Of a stretch of 64,000 nucleotides of DNA, positions 25,691-34,852 are shown one piece after another (the first letter of the stretch is position 1; each line of letters starts with the position of its first letter). The notes below the pieces were generated by a model. That model had not been told where the DNA came from and made no database searches. It saw only the letters and a program-made list of their open reading frames with translations. Both the position numbers and the translations under genes were made by a program. Source of the DNA: Chlorobiaceae bacterium (lineage in GTDB: Bacteria > Bacteroidota > Chlorobiia > Chlorobiales > Chlorobiaceae). Where the stretch lies: NCBI GenBank assembly GCA_012972835.1, contig JABDHK010000011.1, forward strand, positions 1-64,000. The letters are read 5' to 3'.

Positions 25691-26757
25691 AGGTTGTTTT
25701 TCGTGTTGATTCGTCTTTCCGTATGGGTTCCGGTCACTTCATGCGTTGTTTGACTCTGGCAGAAGCTTTGCATGCACAAGATGTACAGGTCAGTTTTATT
25801 TCTCGTGATCATCCGGGAAATATCGTTCACATGCTTCATAAACAAGCGATACCAGTCACAGTACTTCCAGCTCCAACGATAAGCGAGTCATCCCATTGTG
25901 AAGATTATGCCGAATGGCTGGGAGTAACGCAGGCTGAAGATGCAGCAGAAACCCTTGAAGCTCTTTATGGTAGATATCCGGATTGGCTTGTGGTTGATCA
26001 TTACGGTCTCGGTATTGAATGGGAACAGCAGGTACGATCGAATGTAAAAAAGTTGATGGTAATTGATGATCTTGCAAGCCGTAGTCACGATTGCGATCTT
26101 TTGCTCGATCAAAACTATTCAACAGAGGGAGAGCAACGCTATGCAAAACTGGTACCTGTTACATGTAAGCTTCTGCTTGGCCCCCGATATGCTTTGCTCC
26201 AGCATGAATTTCGTTCGATTCGCGGACATCTCAAATCGCGGAAGCATAAGTTAAAAAGGATACTTGTTTTTTTTACAACAGGTGATGATCAAGGCGAAAC
26301 ACTTAAAGCCATGCATGGTATAGAAAGTTTTGGTCCAGTTGAACATGTTGATGTTGTTGTAGGCCTATCAAATTTAAGTAATGCGGAAATCATTAATAAA
26401 TGCCAGCAGTTAAAGTGGGTATATCACTGTCAGATAGATTACATGCCAAAGCTTATTGCGGAGGCAGATCTTGTTATTGGCGGTGGTGGATCAAGTAATT
26501 GGGAACGGTGTGCGCTTGGTGTACCCTCACTGGTTACAATCCTTGCAGAAAACCAGGCTCCCATTACCGAAGCGCTTGGTCGAGCAGGAATCATAGATAA
26601 TCTTGGTTGGAACTCTACCTTGAAACCATCTGATTACGAAAAAGCACTTAAAAATATTACAAGTAACACTCTTGAGGAAATGTCCGAAAAAGCCATAAAA
26701 CTCGTTGACGCAAAAGGTGCTGAACGAGTAGCTGCAATTCTTTTGGATAAGCAATAG
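25687..26757 (+). CDS. pseG: UDP-sugar hydrolase, PseG-type
   Basis: A 356-residue enzyme of the MurG-like GT-B fold. It opens with FRVDSSFRMGSGHFMRC, the PseG signature with the catalytic His, and contains IGGGGSSNWERCALGVPS in the nucleotide-binding half. PseG removes UDP from UDP-2,4-diacetamido-2,4,6-trideoxy-L-altrose before condensation by PseI. The ATG overlaps the deacetylase stop by 4 bases. The length matches PseG without the GNAT (PseH) domain that is fused to PseG in some genomes. Confidence 0.88.
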   Translation: MKVVFRVDSSFRMGSGHFMRCLTLAEALHAQDVQVSFISRDHPGNIVHMLHKQAIPVTVLPAPTISESSHCEDYAEWLGVTQAEDAAETLEALYGRYPDWLVVDHYGLGIEWEQQVRSNVKKLMVIDDLASRSHDCDLLLDQNYSTEGEQRYAKLVPVTCKLLLGPRYALLQHEFRSIRGHLKSRKHKLKRILVFFTTGDDQGETLKAMHGIESFGPVEHVDVVVGLSNLSNAEIINKCQQLKWVYHCQIDYMPKLIAEADLVIGGGGSSNWERCALGVPSLVTILAENQAPITEALGRAGIIDNLGWNSTLKPSDYEKALKNITSNTLEEMSEKAIKLVDAKGAERVAAILLDKQ

Positions 26758-26780
26758 TATTTATGAATTGACTTAACAGT

Positions 26781-27848
26781 ATGACTTACCAAATCAGACC
26801 ATTTCAAATCGCAGGACGGAGTATCGGTCCCAATGACCCACCCTATTGCATAGCTGAAGTCGGCATCAACCACAACGGCTACCTTGACCTTGCAAAACGC
26901 ATGATTGAAGTTGCCAAGGAGGCGGGAGCGGACGCAGTCAAGTTCCAGACATTCAAAGCAGAAGAGTTCTGTGGCGACCCGGACCAGGCCTTTACCTATC
27001 AATCGCAGGGGCAGTTAGTAACGGAGTCAATGCTCGAAATGTTCCGGCGTTATGAATTTCCTGAAAAGCATTGGCTCGAAATAAAAGCTCACTGCCAGAC
27101 TGTTGGTATTACCTTCTTTTCAACCCCTCAGAACCGAACAGACCTTGAACTCTTATTGAAAATAAGTGTCCCGGCAATAAAGGTTGGCTCTGATGATTTT
27201 ACCAATCTGCCGTTATTAAAAAGTTACGCTGAGACAGGGTTGCCAATTATAGTTTCTTGTGGCATGAGCGATTTAGCCGAAGTCCACCAGGCACTCGAAA
27301 TCCTTGGCTGGTTTAATGGTTATCCTGCAGCACTGCTTCTATGTACTTCGCAGTATCCTACTCCACCAGAGGACGTTAATATCAAGAAGTTGACGACACT
27401 CCAACAGGCGTTTCCTGGTTTGCTTGTAGGCTTTTCAGATCACACCCAAAGCACCTTGGCCGCAACCCTTGCCGTTGCCTTAGGTGCGCGTATCTATGAA
27501 AAACACTTTACCTTAGATCATAATTTTCCAGGTCCTGATCACTGGTTTGCCGAAGACCCTGAAGGTCTTGCCAAATGGATAGATACAATCCATCACGCAG
27601 ATAGCATGTTAGGTAGTCAATTTGTGAGACCTACAAGCGCTGAGCATGATATGCGAAAATTGGCACGTCGAAGCGTAGTCGCATTGCGTGATATAATCGA
27701 GGGCGAATTTTTTGACTCGATTAATATAGGACTCCGTAGACCTGGAGGAGGGATTCCACCAATTATGATAGAGCAAATCATAGGGGTGAAGGCATCTCAT
27801 GATATCAAGCGTGGTTCTCTTCTTTCTCTTCAAGATATTCGATCATGA
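26781..27848 (+). CDS. pseI: Pseudaminic acid synthase (NeuB family)
   Basis: A 355-residue enzyme that condenses the 6-deoxy sugar with phosphoenolpyruvate. The NeuB TIM barrel contains CIAEVGINHNGYLDLAK, GADAVKFQTFKAEE, FFSTPQNR, VGSDDFTNLPLL and EKHFTLDHNFPGPDHWFA. A SAF/antifreeze-like domain follows (residues 290-355, RRSVVALRDI...). PseI, LegI and NeuB are hard to separate by eye; context with PseC, PseF and PseG points to PseI. It begins 23 bases after pseG and overlaps the next gene by 4 bases. Confidence 0.88.
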   Translation: MTYQIRPFQIAGRSIGPNDPPYCIAEVGINHNGYLDLAKRMIEVAKEAGADAVKFQTFKAEEFCGDPDQAFTYQSQGQLVTESMLEMFRRYEFPEKHWLEIKAHCQTVGITFFSTPQNRTDLELLLKISVPAIKVGSDDFTNLPLLKSYAETGLPIIVSCGMSDLAEVHQALEILGWFNGYPAALLLCTSQYPTPPEDVNIKKLTTLQQAFPGLLVGFSDHTQSTLAATLAVALGARIYEKHFTLDHNFPGPDHWFAEDPEGLAKWIDTIHHADSMLGSQFVRPTSAEHDMRKLARRSVVALRDIIEGEFFDSINIGLRRPGGGIPPIMIEQIIGVKASHDIKRGSLLSLQDIRS

Positions 27849-28303
27849 AACCAACACAAGACGAACTTCAGGACTGGTTGACACGCTTAACCGATTTCAA
27901 GGAAAATCGTTTTCATCCACTTGTTTGGATTAATGGAGAACCTGAGATTGGAGAAAATGTTTATATCGGTGGGCTTTCGGAAGTAAATGCCAAAGGTGCT
28001 CGAGTAGTTATTGGTGATCACTGTGATATAGCCTCTTTTGTCGCTATAAATTGCGCGGATTCACATCGTAAAAGTATCGGATTGACTGACAAAATAGAGT
28101 CGCGAGACATTACGATCGAGCATCATGTTTTTATTGGCTCTCATTCAGTTGTTAAAGGTGGAGCGTATATTGGTCATCACTCAGTGGTTGCTGCCGGTAC
28201 TATAGTGGACCCGTGCGAAGCCCCACCGTATTCTCTGATTATTGGTAACCCTATGGTGCTTAAGCCGGGCTATTACTTGCCGCAAATAAAGGAAAGATCT
28301 TGA
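27845..28303 (+). CDS. Left-handed beta-helix (hexapeptide) acyltransferase
   Basis: A 152-residue O- or N-acyltransferase. It has the hexapeptide-repeat fold with IGENVYIGGLSEVNAKGARVV, IGDHCDIA and HHVFIGSHSVVKGGAYIGHHSVVAAG, which includes the catalytic His type. It may acylate the amino group left by the PseC and PIG-L steps, the job done by the GNAT PseH in standard pathways, or it may O-acylate the nonulosonic acid. Either role is inferred from position in the Pse operon. The start overlaps the pseI stop by 4 bases. Confidence 0.82.
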   Translation: MKPTQDELQDWLTRLTDFKENRFHPLVWINGEPEIGENVYIGGLSEVNAKGARVVIGDHCDIASFVAINCADSHRKSIGLTDKIESRDITIEHHVFIGSHSVVKGGAYIGHHSVVAAGTIVDPCEAPPYSLIIGNPMVLKPGYYLPQIKERS

Positions 28304-29313
28304 TTCCCCATAACCTCCCCTCACTTGGAGCTGAAGAACAGGCGGCAGCAATTCGAGTGCTTCAGAGTAATTGGGTTGCTCAAGGCCCTGAAGTTGAAGC
28401 TTTCGAAAATGAACTATGCCGATTTCTCAACATTCCTGATGGCCATGCTGTGGCTGTATCAAGTGGATCAGCTGCGCTGTACTTAGCATTGTGGGCACTT
28501 GATGGGAAAAAAAAACGTGTTGGATTGCCTGTTTATTCCTGTGCGGCACTACGAAATGCTGTCGGAATGGTTGAGGGAAAACCAGTATATATAGATTGCG
28601 CAGAAGGAAGTCCGAATATCAATGTTAGCAATGCAGGCAGAGATGGAGTTGATATTCTCATTGCTCCCTCAATGTTTGGTATTCCGGTTGATGTTCCGGT
28701 TGAGAGAAACTTTAAGCTGATCGAAGATATCGCCCAATCATTAGGAGCAAAGGATTCTGGGGAACGGATAGGATTGCGTGGAGAGGTAGGCGTTTGTTCC
28801 TTCTACGCAACCAAATTGATCACCGCTGGAGGGCAAGGTGGAGCTGTAATCAGCAAGAATAAATTGTTGATCGATAAAATAAGGGACTATCGGGAATTTG
28901 ATTGTCGTGACGACTCAAAATTGCGCTTTAACTTCCAGATGACAGACATTCAAGCCGCCATTGGAAGGGTGCAGCTCAATCGATTACCCGACTTTATCCA
29001 AAAACGCAAGCAACTTTTTGACATATACAACCAAGCTGGTCTTGATCTTCTTAAAACATCAACAAAGTCTCATGATGTAGTGTATTATCGAGTTGTAATG
29101 CATTGCACTGACCCAATAAGTATGATTAAGAGGTCGAATAAAAACGGAATTTGCGCAATAATTCCTGTCGAACAGAGTGAGTTGCTTGATTTCTCAGGAA
29201 ACTATCCATTCTCGATCGCTTTGGTTAAAACAACGGTCTCTCTTCCTGCTTATCCGTCATTACAACCGGAAGTTGCTAAGAAAATTGCAAGTATTGTAAA
29301 GGAGTATTCATGA
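28300..29313 (+). CDS. Short DegT-family aminotransferase
   Basis: A 337-residue PLP aminotransferase, about 50 residues shorter than typical DegT enzymes. It retains VSSGSAALYLAL, the catalytic Lys in CSFYATKLITAGGQGG, and the dimer segment FNFQMTDIQAAIGRVQL, so it appears functional. The start is a TTG overlapping the acyltransferase stop. It is followed by a WbqC gene. The substrate is unknown; a second amination of the nonulosonic acid or of an attached group is conceivable. The missing length falls mainly in the middle, between GCPVYSC-like and EDIAQSLG regions. Confidence 0.8.
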   Translation: MIPHNLPSLGAEEQAAAIRVLQSNWVAQGPEVEAFENELCRFLNIPDGHAVAVSSGSAALYLALWALDGKKKRVGLPVYSCAALRNAVGMVEGKPVYIDCAEGSPNINVSNAGRDGVDILIAPSMFGIPVDVPVERNFKLIEDIAQSLGAKDSGERIGLRGEVGVCSFYATKLITAGGQGGAVISKNKLLIDKIRDYREFDCRDDSKLRFNFQMTDIQAAIGRVQLNRLPDFIQKRKQLFDIYNQAGLDLLKTSTKSHDVVYYRVVMHCTDPISMIKRSNKNGICAIIPVEQSELLDFSGNYPFSIALVKTTVSLPAYPSLQPEVAKKIASIVKEYS

Positions 29314-30005
29314 TTCTCAGTGCACATCAACCAGCATATTTACCATGGTTGGGATATTTTGATAAAATTAGAAAAGCCGATATTTTTGTATTTCTTGATA
29401 CAGTACAGTTCGAAAAAAACAGTTTTATCAACCGAAACAAGATAAAGACATCACAAGGCCCCCAATGGCTAACCATTCCTGTCAAGACTAAAGGTCATAT
29501 CACCACGACGCTTCAAGATACCATGGTTGATAACTCTCAACCATGGCGTAGTAAGCACTTGAAATCTATTGAAATGAATTATCGGAAAACTCTTTTTTTT
29601 AAAGAGTATTTTCCAAAACTTGAAGTACTACTCAATGTGCCTGAACAAACAGTTGCAGAATTATGCTGGCAGCAACTTCAATTCTGGTTAACAGAATTTA
29701 ACATCAAGACTAAAGTTGTTCGATCATCCGATCTGGCGATAACTAGCAAGAAATCAAACCTCGTGCTTGATTTATGCATGGATTTCAAAGCAAATAACTA
29801 CTTGTCAGGTGTTTTGGGCAAAGATTATCTTGATGAGTCATCGTTTGCGACCAAAGGAATTTCAGTTCAGTTTCAAGAATTTCAACATCCGCTTTACCCT
29901 CAGTTATGGGGCAAATTCCTTCCATATATGAGCATCATTGATTACTGGATGAATTGCGGTTCAGATTTACAAAATATTTTAACAAGGAGAACTGATGGGG
30001 TTTGA
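29310..30005 (+). CDS. WbqC family protein
   Basis: A 231-residue protein that begins ILSAHQPAYLPWLGYFDKI and continues with FLDTVQFEKNSFINRNKIK and WLTIPVKTKG, the WbqC (DUF) signature. WbqC proteins occur in O-antigen clusters; a glycine-transferase role has been suggested for a relative (WbnG), but the activity is unproven. Here it sits between a short DegT aminotransferase and a methyltransferase, overlapping both, which suggests a three-gene side-group module for the nonulosonic acid. No metal or catalytic motif can be named with certainty. Confidence 0.88.
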   Translation: MILSAHQPAYLPWLGYFDKIRKADIFVFLDTVQFEKNSFINRNKIKTSQGPQWLTIPVKTKGHITTTLQDTMVDNSQPWRSKHLKSIEMNYRKTLFFKEYFPKLEVLLNVPEQTVAELCWQQLQFWLTEFNIKTKVVRSSDLAITSKKSNLVLDLCMDFKANNYLSGVLGKDYLDESSFATKGISVQFQEFQHPLYPQLWGKFLPYMSIIDYWMNCGSDLQNILTRRTDGV

Positions 30006-30675
30006 TCAAAATTGGGAAAAAAGCTATGCCAACAACACGCATCTTTCTGTTTGGCCATGGTCAGATATTGTGAGCTTGGTTAACAGGCACTTCAAAGGAT
30101 TGATATCTCTAGGGAGGGGAGCTCGAGTTCTTGAACTTGGATGCGGTGCGGGTGCAAATATACCATTTTTCCGATCACTTGGAATGGACTATTCTGCAAT
30201 CGAAGGAAGCCCCACAATTGTAAGGCAGTTACATGAACGTTATCCAGATTTGATAGATAAAATTCGTGTTGGTGATTTTTCACAAGAGCAACCGTTTCAA
30301 AATATTTTTGATATAGTCATTGATCGTGGTTCATTAACTTGTAATACTACAAAATCAATAAGAAACGCATTGCAAATAGCATTTGATTCACTAAAGCCAG
30401 GGGGGGGATTTATAGGGACAGATTGGTTCTCAATAAATCATACAGATTTCAAAGGTGGCCAACAGTTTGACGATGAATATACCAGAAATAATCATACTGA
30501 AGGTCAATTTGTAGGTGTAGGAAATGTGCACTTCTCAGACGAACCCCATCTCCGAGATTTGTTTTCAAAGTTTGAAATATTATTTATGGAAGAAAAAATA
30601 TTTCAACGCCACGTACCAAAAGATAATCATCAATTTGCGTCATGGAATATTGTTGCTAAAAAGCACACATGTTAA
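29995..30675 (+). CDS. SAM-dependent methyltransferase, last gene of the Pse operon
   Basis: A 226-residue class I methyltransferase with motif I as VLELGCGAGANIPFF near residue 43, an acidic strand-2 end (IEGSPTIV) and DIVIDRGSLT at motif IV. The last 40 residues include FQRHVPKDNHQFASWNIV. It overlaps the WbqC gene by 11 bases and closes the tight operon. It probably methylates the nonulosonic acid or its substituent. The first 20 residues (NWEKSYANNTHLSVWPWSD) recur in methyltransferases that act on glycan precursors. Confidence 0.8.
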   Translation: MGFDQNWEKSYANNTHLSVWPWSDIVSLVNRHFKGLISLGRGARVLELGCGAGANIPFFRSLGMDYSAIEGSPTIVRQLHERYPDLIDKIRVGDFSQEQPFQNIFDIVIDRGSLTCNTTKSIRNALQIAFDSLKPGGGFIGTDWFSINHTDFKGGQQFDDEYTRNNHTEGQFVGVGNVHFSDEPHLRDLFSKFEILFMEEKIFQRHVPKDNHQFASWNIVAKKHTC

Positions 30676-30802
30676 CATAAAATAGGCTCATGTTACATGA
30701 AATGGTTATAATTTGCGTGACCAAGTATAAAAATAATATTAATTCATGTTAATAATTTGACAATATAGTATTTTGCAAATAACTGTTGATAAAATAAATC
30801 AT

Positions 30803-32212
30803 ATGAAAATTGAGATTCAAATAGAAACTTATGATCAAAAAGAAATATTATCATTTATCAAAGTTTGTTGCAAAAATGTTTTTTTAATTATGAGTACAAC
30901 TAATAAAGAACAATATAATCAATATAAATCAAATAATACTTATGAAAATATTATCTTTATGTACAGGAATTCATATAAAGAAATACATCTTGATAAATTA
31001 TTAATCCTTGATAAATATTCATGCTTAATAAATAAAGTGTTAAATGACGAAAATACATCACTTTTCTATGATAGGCATGGATTGTTTAAGGAATACGGTA
31101 GTGGAATAAATAATTTTTATCGTAATATTTCTAATATTGTTATTGAGTATTTATCTTTTTATAGTGAATGTATGCCTGATTATATTTATTCCAAGAACAT
31201 ACCTCATGAAATAAAAGCATGGATAAGATGTAACGTTGCCGAATATTTAGGTATTAAAGTATTAACAATAGAAGATAGGCCTTTACCATATTTTTTTTAT
31301 TTAGTAAAGGGGTTTAAAAAAGAAAGAAAAATATGTATTATTGATAATAGTTACTGTTCAGAAAACTTAATTGAAAAAAATAAGTATATTGATGACTATG
31401 TATATAGAACACAGTCTGAATATTCCATTGGAATTCCATATTACGAAAAAGATAAAATATTAAAAAATGGAAGTAAATATTATAACTTATATGCTGATTT
31501 ATTAAGTTCCTGGAAAAGACTTGATTTGGTATTTAATAAGTATATTTGTTATAAAACATACCAAAAAATCGCTATAATACCTGATTTAACCATAAAATAT
31601 ATTATATATTTTATGCATTATCAGCCTGAACAAACCAGTCTTCCTGAAGCCTTTGGTTTTACTCAGCAAATAATAGCTATTAATACATTAAGAATTGCAA
31701 CACCTCGAAATATTGAAATATTTGTTAAAGAACACCCAGCTACATTTACTTATCGTTGTTATCCATCACAAAGGCATCCCTCATTTTATGAAGATATTAA
31801 TATCATTGATGGAGTGTCTTTAGTTAATATTGATATTGACTCATACTCTCTTATTGACTCTTCAATAGCTACGGCATCTCTTACAGGAACAGTTGGTGTC
31901 GAGTCATTAATCAGAGGAAAGCCTGTGATTTATTTCGGTGCACAATTAATTAACAATCAAATAGGTGTTCACTATTTTATTAGTATTAAAAATTTAAGAG
32001 AATTTATAAATAGTTGCATAATTTGTATTAATAAAGAAATAATACAAAAAGAAATAATTAAATATTTAAAAAAAAGTGTTGAATATTCCATACCGTTAAA
32101 TAAGAAAGTTTTACTCAATGATCGTATTAATGATACCGATAGGTATTGTAATGATTTAAAAATAAAAATTATTAAACTATTAATATCAGGCAAAATACAG
32201 ATACCAATATAA
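30803..32212 (+). CDS. Capsule-synthesis-like glycosyltransferase (KpsS/LipB type fold)
   Basis: A 469-residue protein, very A+T-rich. Its C-terminal half has IIYFMHYQPEQTSLPEAFGFTQQ, IEIFVKEHPATFTYRC and ATASLTGTVGVESLIRGKPV. This pattern of 'HxQPE...KEHP...TGTVGxE' matches capsule polysaccharide transferases that act as Kdo or other sugar transferases. The N-terminal half is not recognised. The frame extends ten codons upstream to a TTG at 30773, but the ATG at 30803 is more likely. It begins an A+T-rich block after the Pse operon. Confidence 0.65.
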   Translation: MKIEIQIETYDQKEILSFIKVCCKNVFLIMSTTNKEQYNQYKSNNTYENIIFMYRNSYKEIHLDKLLILDKYSCLINKVLNDENTSLFYDRHGLFKEYGSGINNFYRNISNIVIEYLSFYSECMPDYIYSKNIPHEIKAWIRCNVAEYLGIKVLTIEDRPLPYFFYLVKGFKKERKICIIDNSYCSENLIEKNKYIDDYVYRTQSEYSIGIPYYEKDKILKNGSKYYNLYADLLSSWKRLDLVFNKYICYKTYQKIAIIPDLTIKYIIYFMHYQPEQTSLPEAFGFTQQIIAINTLRIATPRNIEIFVKEHPATFTYRCYPSQRHPSFYEDINIIDGVSLVNIDIDSYSLIDSSIATASLTGTVGVESLIRGKPVIYFGAQLINNQIGVHYFISIKNLREFINSCIICINKEIIQKEIIKYLKKSVEYSIPLNKKVLLNDRINDTDRYCNDLKIKIIKLLISGKIQIPI

Positions 32213-32293
32213 TGCATTTATTTATTAAATTTTATTAAGTGTTTAAGTATAATTGTGCTCAGTTGAAAAAAAATATATATATAACAGCAAGCC

Positions 32294-32327
32294 TTGATTT
32301 TGGATATAACCATACCCAAAATATCAA
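32294..32327. other. Inverted repeat in intergenic region
   Basis: Arms TTGATTTTGG (32294-32303) and CCAAAATATCAA (32316-32327) are complementary apart from a two-base bulge, with a 12-base loop. It lies in the 237-base gap before a GT4 gene, with no T-run after it. It may be a weak terminator or pause signal; nothing else is recognised in the gap. Confidence 0.35.
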
Positions 32328-32449
32328 TAGCGTAAAGAACTTATAATTATTTATAAACAATGTACTCATACCTCGTAACTATACTGCGGTATTGATGATT
32401 GGAAAAATCTATTTTATATGGGAATTTTTTATATGAAATATTTAAAAAT

Positions 32450-33559
32450 ATGCAAAAAAAAATTTTAATTCTTTCTTCGTCATTTTATCCTAATATATCG
32501 CCACGCTCTTTTAGGACTACAGAACTTGCGAAAGAATTTGCAAGACAAGGCCATGAAGTTGTTGTGTATACTCGTAAAGAACATAATAATTATAATAAAA
32601 TAGAAAAAGAATTTAACATAACTATAAATGATTATGGAAAGTTCAAATTAAAAATTATTAAAATAAAAGGTACTAAAATTGGGTTATTTGCAAGAAGAGC
32701 AATTAATAGGATATTATTACAACTAATAGACTATCCCAATATAGAATTTGTTTTAAAAGTCATTAAAGTTCTTAAAAATGAATTTGGCTATGACTTATTA
32801 ATATCGATAGCAGTTCCTCATCAAATACACTGGGGGGTAGCATTATTTGGAAAAAATAAATTAAAAAAAGTTGCAGGAACATGGGTGGCTGATTGCGGAG
32901 ATCCATATATGGGATGCATGACAAATAATTTTAAAAAAATGCCATATTTCCAGCTTATAGAAAAATTATTTTGTAAAAATGTCGATTATATATCTGTTCC
33001 AACAAAAAATGCCATAAATGGATATTATCCCCAATTCAAAAATAAAATCAAAGTTATACCTCAAGGGTTTTGTTTTGATAATATTAAAATATATCAAGGA
33101 AAAGTATATAATTCAAGACCTACATTTGGTTATTCAGGGAGTTTTATACCAAACAAAAGGGATCCTAAAAATTTTATAAAATATCTTAATTCCACTAATC
33201 GAAATTACCATTTTATAATTTATTCAGATCAGCATGAAATGTTAAAAAATTTCGGTATTATAAATACTAATAAAATAGAAATTCGGAGTTATATAGAAAG
33301 AAATGAATTGCTGTATATATTAAGTCAAATGGATTTTTTAGTTAATTTTGAGAATGATACTGATATCCAGACACCAAGTAAACTTATTGATTATGCATTA
33401 ACAAAAAGACCTATATTATCTGTAAAAAATGAAGCAAATAATTTTAAAGTTATTGACGAATTTCTTGATGGAAATTATCAAAATTCAACAAATATAATAA
33501 ATATAGAACAATATAATATTAAAAATATCGTCAATACATTTATTGGTTTATGTAAATGA
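32450..33559 (+). CDS. GT4-family glycosyltransferase
   Basis: A 369-residue GT-B fold enzyme. It starts with LILSSSFYPNISPRSFRTTELAKEF, the acceptor-side pattern of GT4 transferases, and has TFGYSGSFIPNKRDPKNF at the start of the donor domain. The donor motif is weak (TPSKLIDYALTKRPILSV). The nucleotide composition is strongly A+T-rich, unlike the Pse operon. The frame extends upstream to a TTG at 32399, but the ATG at 32450 starts the conserved fold. It overlaps the following EpsG-like gene by 4 bases. The sugar transferred is unknown. Confidence 0.75.
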   Translation: MQKKILILSSSFYPNISPRSFRTTELAKEFARQGHEVVVYTRKEHNNYNKIEKEFNITINDYGKFKLKIIKIKGTKIGLFARRAINRILLQLIDYPNIEFVLKVIKVLKNEFGYDLLISIAVPHQIHWGVALFGKNKLKKVAGTWVADCGDPYMGCMTNNFKKMPYFQLIEKLFCKNVDYISVPTKNAINGYYPQFKNKIKVIPQGFCFDNIKIYQGKVYNSRPTFGYSGSFIPNKRDPKNFIKYLNSTNRNYHFIIYSDQHEMLKNFGIINTNKIEIRSYIERNELLYILSQMDFLVNFENDTDIQTPSKLIDYALTKRPILSVKNEANNFKVIDEFLDGNYQNSTNIINIEQYNIKNIVNTFIGLCK

Positions 33560-34833
33560 GAAAAATCGTAAAGAAACAAAAAACATTAAATAATGAAAAA
33601 AATTATTTTTATGCAAATATGTTATTATTTTTAATATGGCCTTTTGCTGTTTTTATAAATTCAATTAATTATTTTAAGTATAAATCTGCAAAGATATTTC
33701 TAATTCTTTTTTTTGGACTTTATGGGTATTCATTTATTCTTGATGATGCTCGTAATTACGACTCAGAAAGATATGCCGAATCTTTTGTTCAAATGGCGTT
33801 GCTACCCGCAAGTAATTTTTTTGAAATTATAAAACAATTTAACTCACAAGACGGTTCTTCTATTGATATAGTTGTAACGTTATTATCGTTTATTATTTCA
33901 AGAATAACCAATAACGCACATATTCTTTTTGCAGTATATTCAATATTTTTTGGCATTTTTAATGTATTGAGCATTAATATATTATATAACAAATATTCGA
34001 ATAATCCGAATATTAATACCCGTTTATTTTTATTGTTTTTTTTGATAATTAATCCTATTTTTAATATTAATGGTATTCGGTTTTGGCTTGCGACATGGAT
34101 ATTTTTTTATGGCGCATATTTTGTTATAATAGATAAAAATTATAAATATTTAACGTTAACTGCATTTGCGTTTCTTGTTCATTTTAGTTATTTTTCTATT
34201 AATATTTTGTTGATTATTTATTTGCTGATAGGCACAAATAATATATTTTATTATTCTCTTCTTGCTGTTTCATATGTTTTACCAAATTTTTTATTCAATC
34301 ATATTAAAACAATATTATCTTATTTTTCGCTTGGTATACAAAAACATGTTTCATTATATGCTAATCCTGACCAAATCAAACAAAATAATTTAAATATTGA
34401 AGGCCATAGATTTGAATTAGTATATATAGATCATTTTATGTATTGGTTTTTTGTTGTTGTAATACTATTTATAGTGTTAAATAAAAAAAAAATAAGATTT
34501 GATATAAATGATAAAAGGCTGTATTCATTTATTATACTATTATTGTCCTATGTAAATTTTGTATCTATAATTCCATCAGGAGGTAGATTTAAAACGCTTT
34601 TTTATTTATTTGCATTGGCCTATATATTAATAATATACACTAAATACAAATATTTAAAGATTGACAATATAACTTTAATTGGGTTCTTCATATTTATTAT
34701 TGATTTTATAATTGTTTTTCGAATGGGTTCAGAAAACTTAAACGTCATATTATTTCTTCCATTTACATTGATTTCTCAAATTGCAGAAATTAAATATTCT
34801 GCATTTAATCTTATTTTTCACTGGCTACATTAG
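33556..34833 (+). CDS. EpsG-like polysaccharide polymerase (Wzy candidate)
   Basis: A 425-residue membrane protein with about twelve hydrophobic helices. The segment following TM1 (DDARNYDSERYAESF) and the NINGIRFWLATWIFFYGAYFV stretch are typical of the EpsG family, which acts as a Wzy-type polymerase on the outside of the inner membrane. It is the only polymerase candidate in the window. It overlaps the GT4 gene by 4 bases and is followed 19 bases later by two deacetylase genes. A+T-rich. Confidence 0.78.
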   Translation: MRKIVKKQKTLNNEKNYFYANMLLFLIWPFAVFINSINYFKYKSAKIFLILFFGLYGYSFILDDARNYDSERYAESFVQMALLPASNFFEIIKQFNSQDGSSIDIVVTLLSFIISRITNNAHILFAVYSIFFGIFNVLSINILYNKYSNNPNINTRLFLLFFLIINPIFNINGIRFWLATWIFFYGAYFVIIDKNYKYLTLTAFAFLVHFSYFSINILLIIYLLIGTNNIFYYSLLAVSYVLPNFLFNHIKTILSYFSLGIQKHVSLYANPDQIKQNNLNIEGHRFELVYIDHFMYWFFVVVILFIVLNKKKIRFDINDKRLYSFIILLLSYVNFVSIIPSGGRFKTLFYLFALAYILIIYTKYKYLKIDNITLIGFFIFIIDFIIVFRMGSENLNVILFLPFTLISQIAEIKYSAFNLIFHWLH

Positions 34834-34852
34834 GCTATATTTGATAAATACA

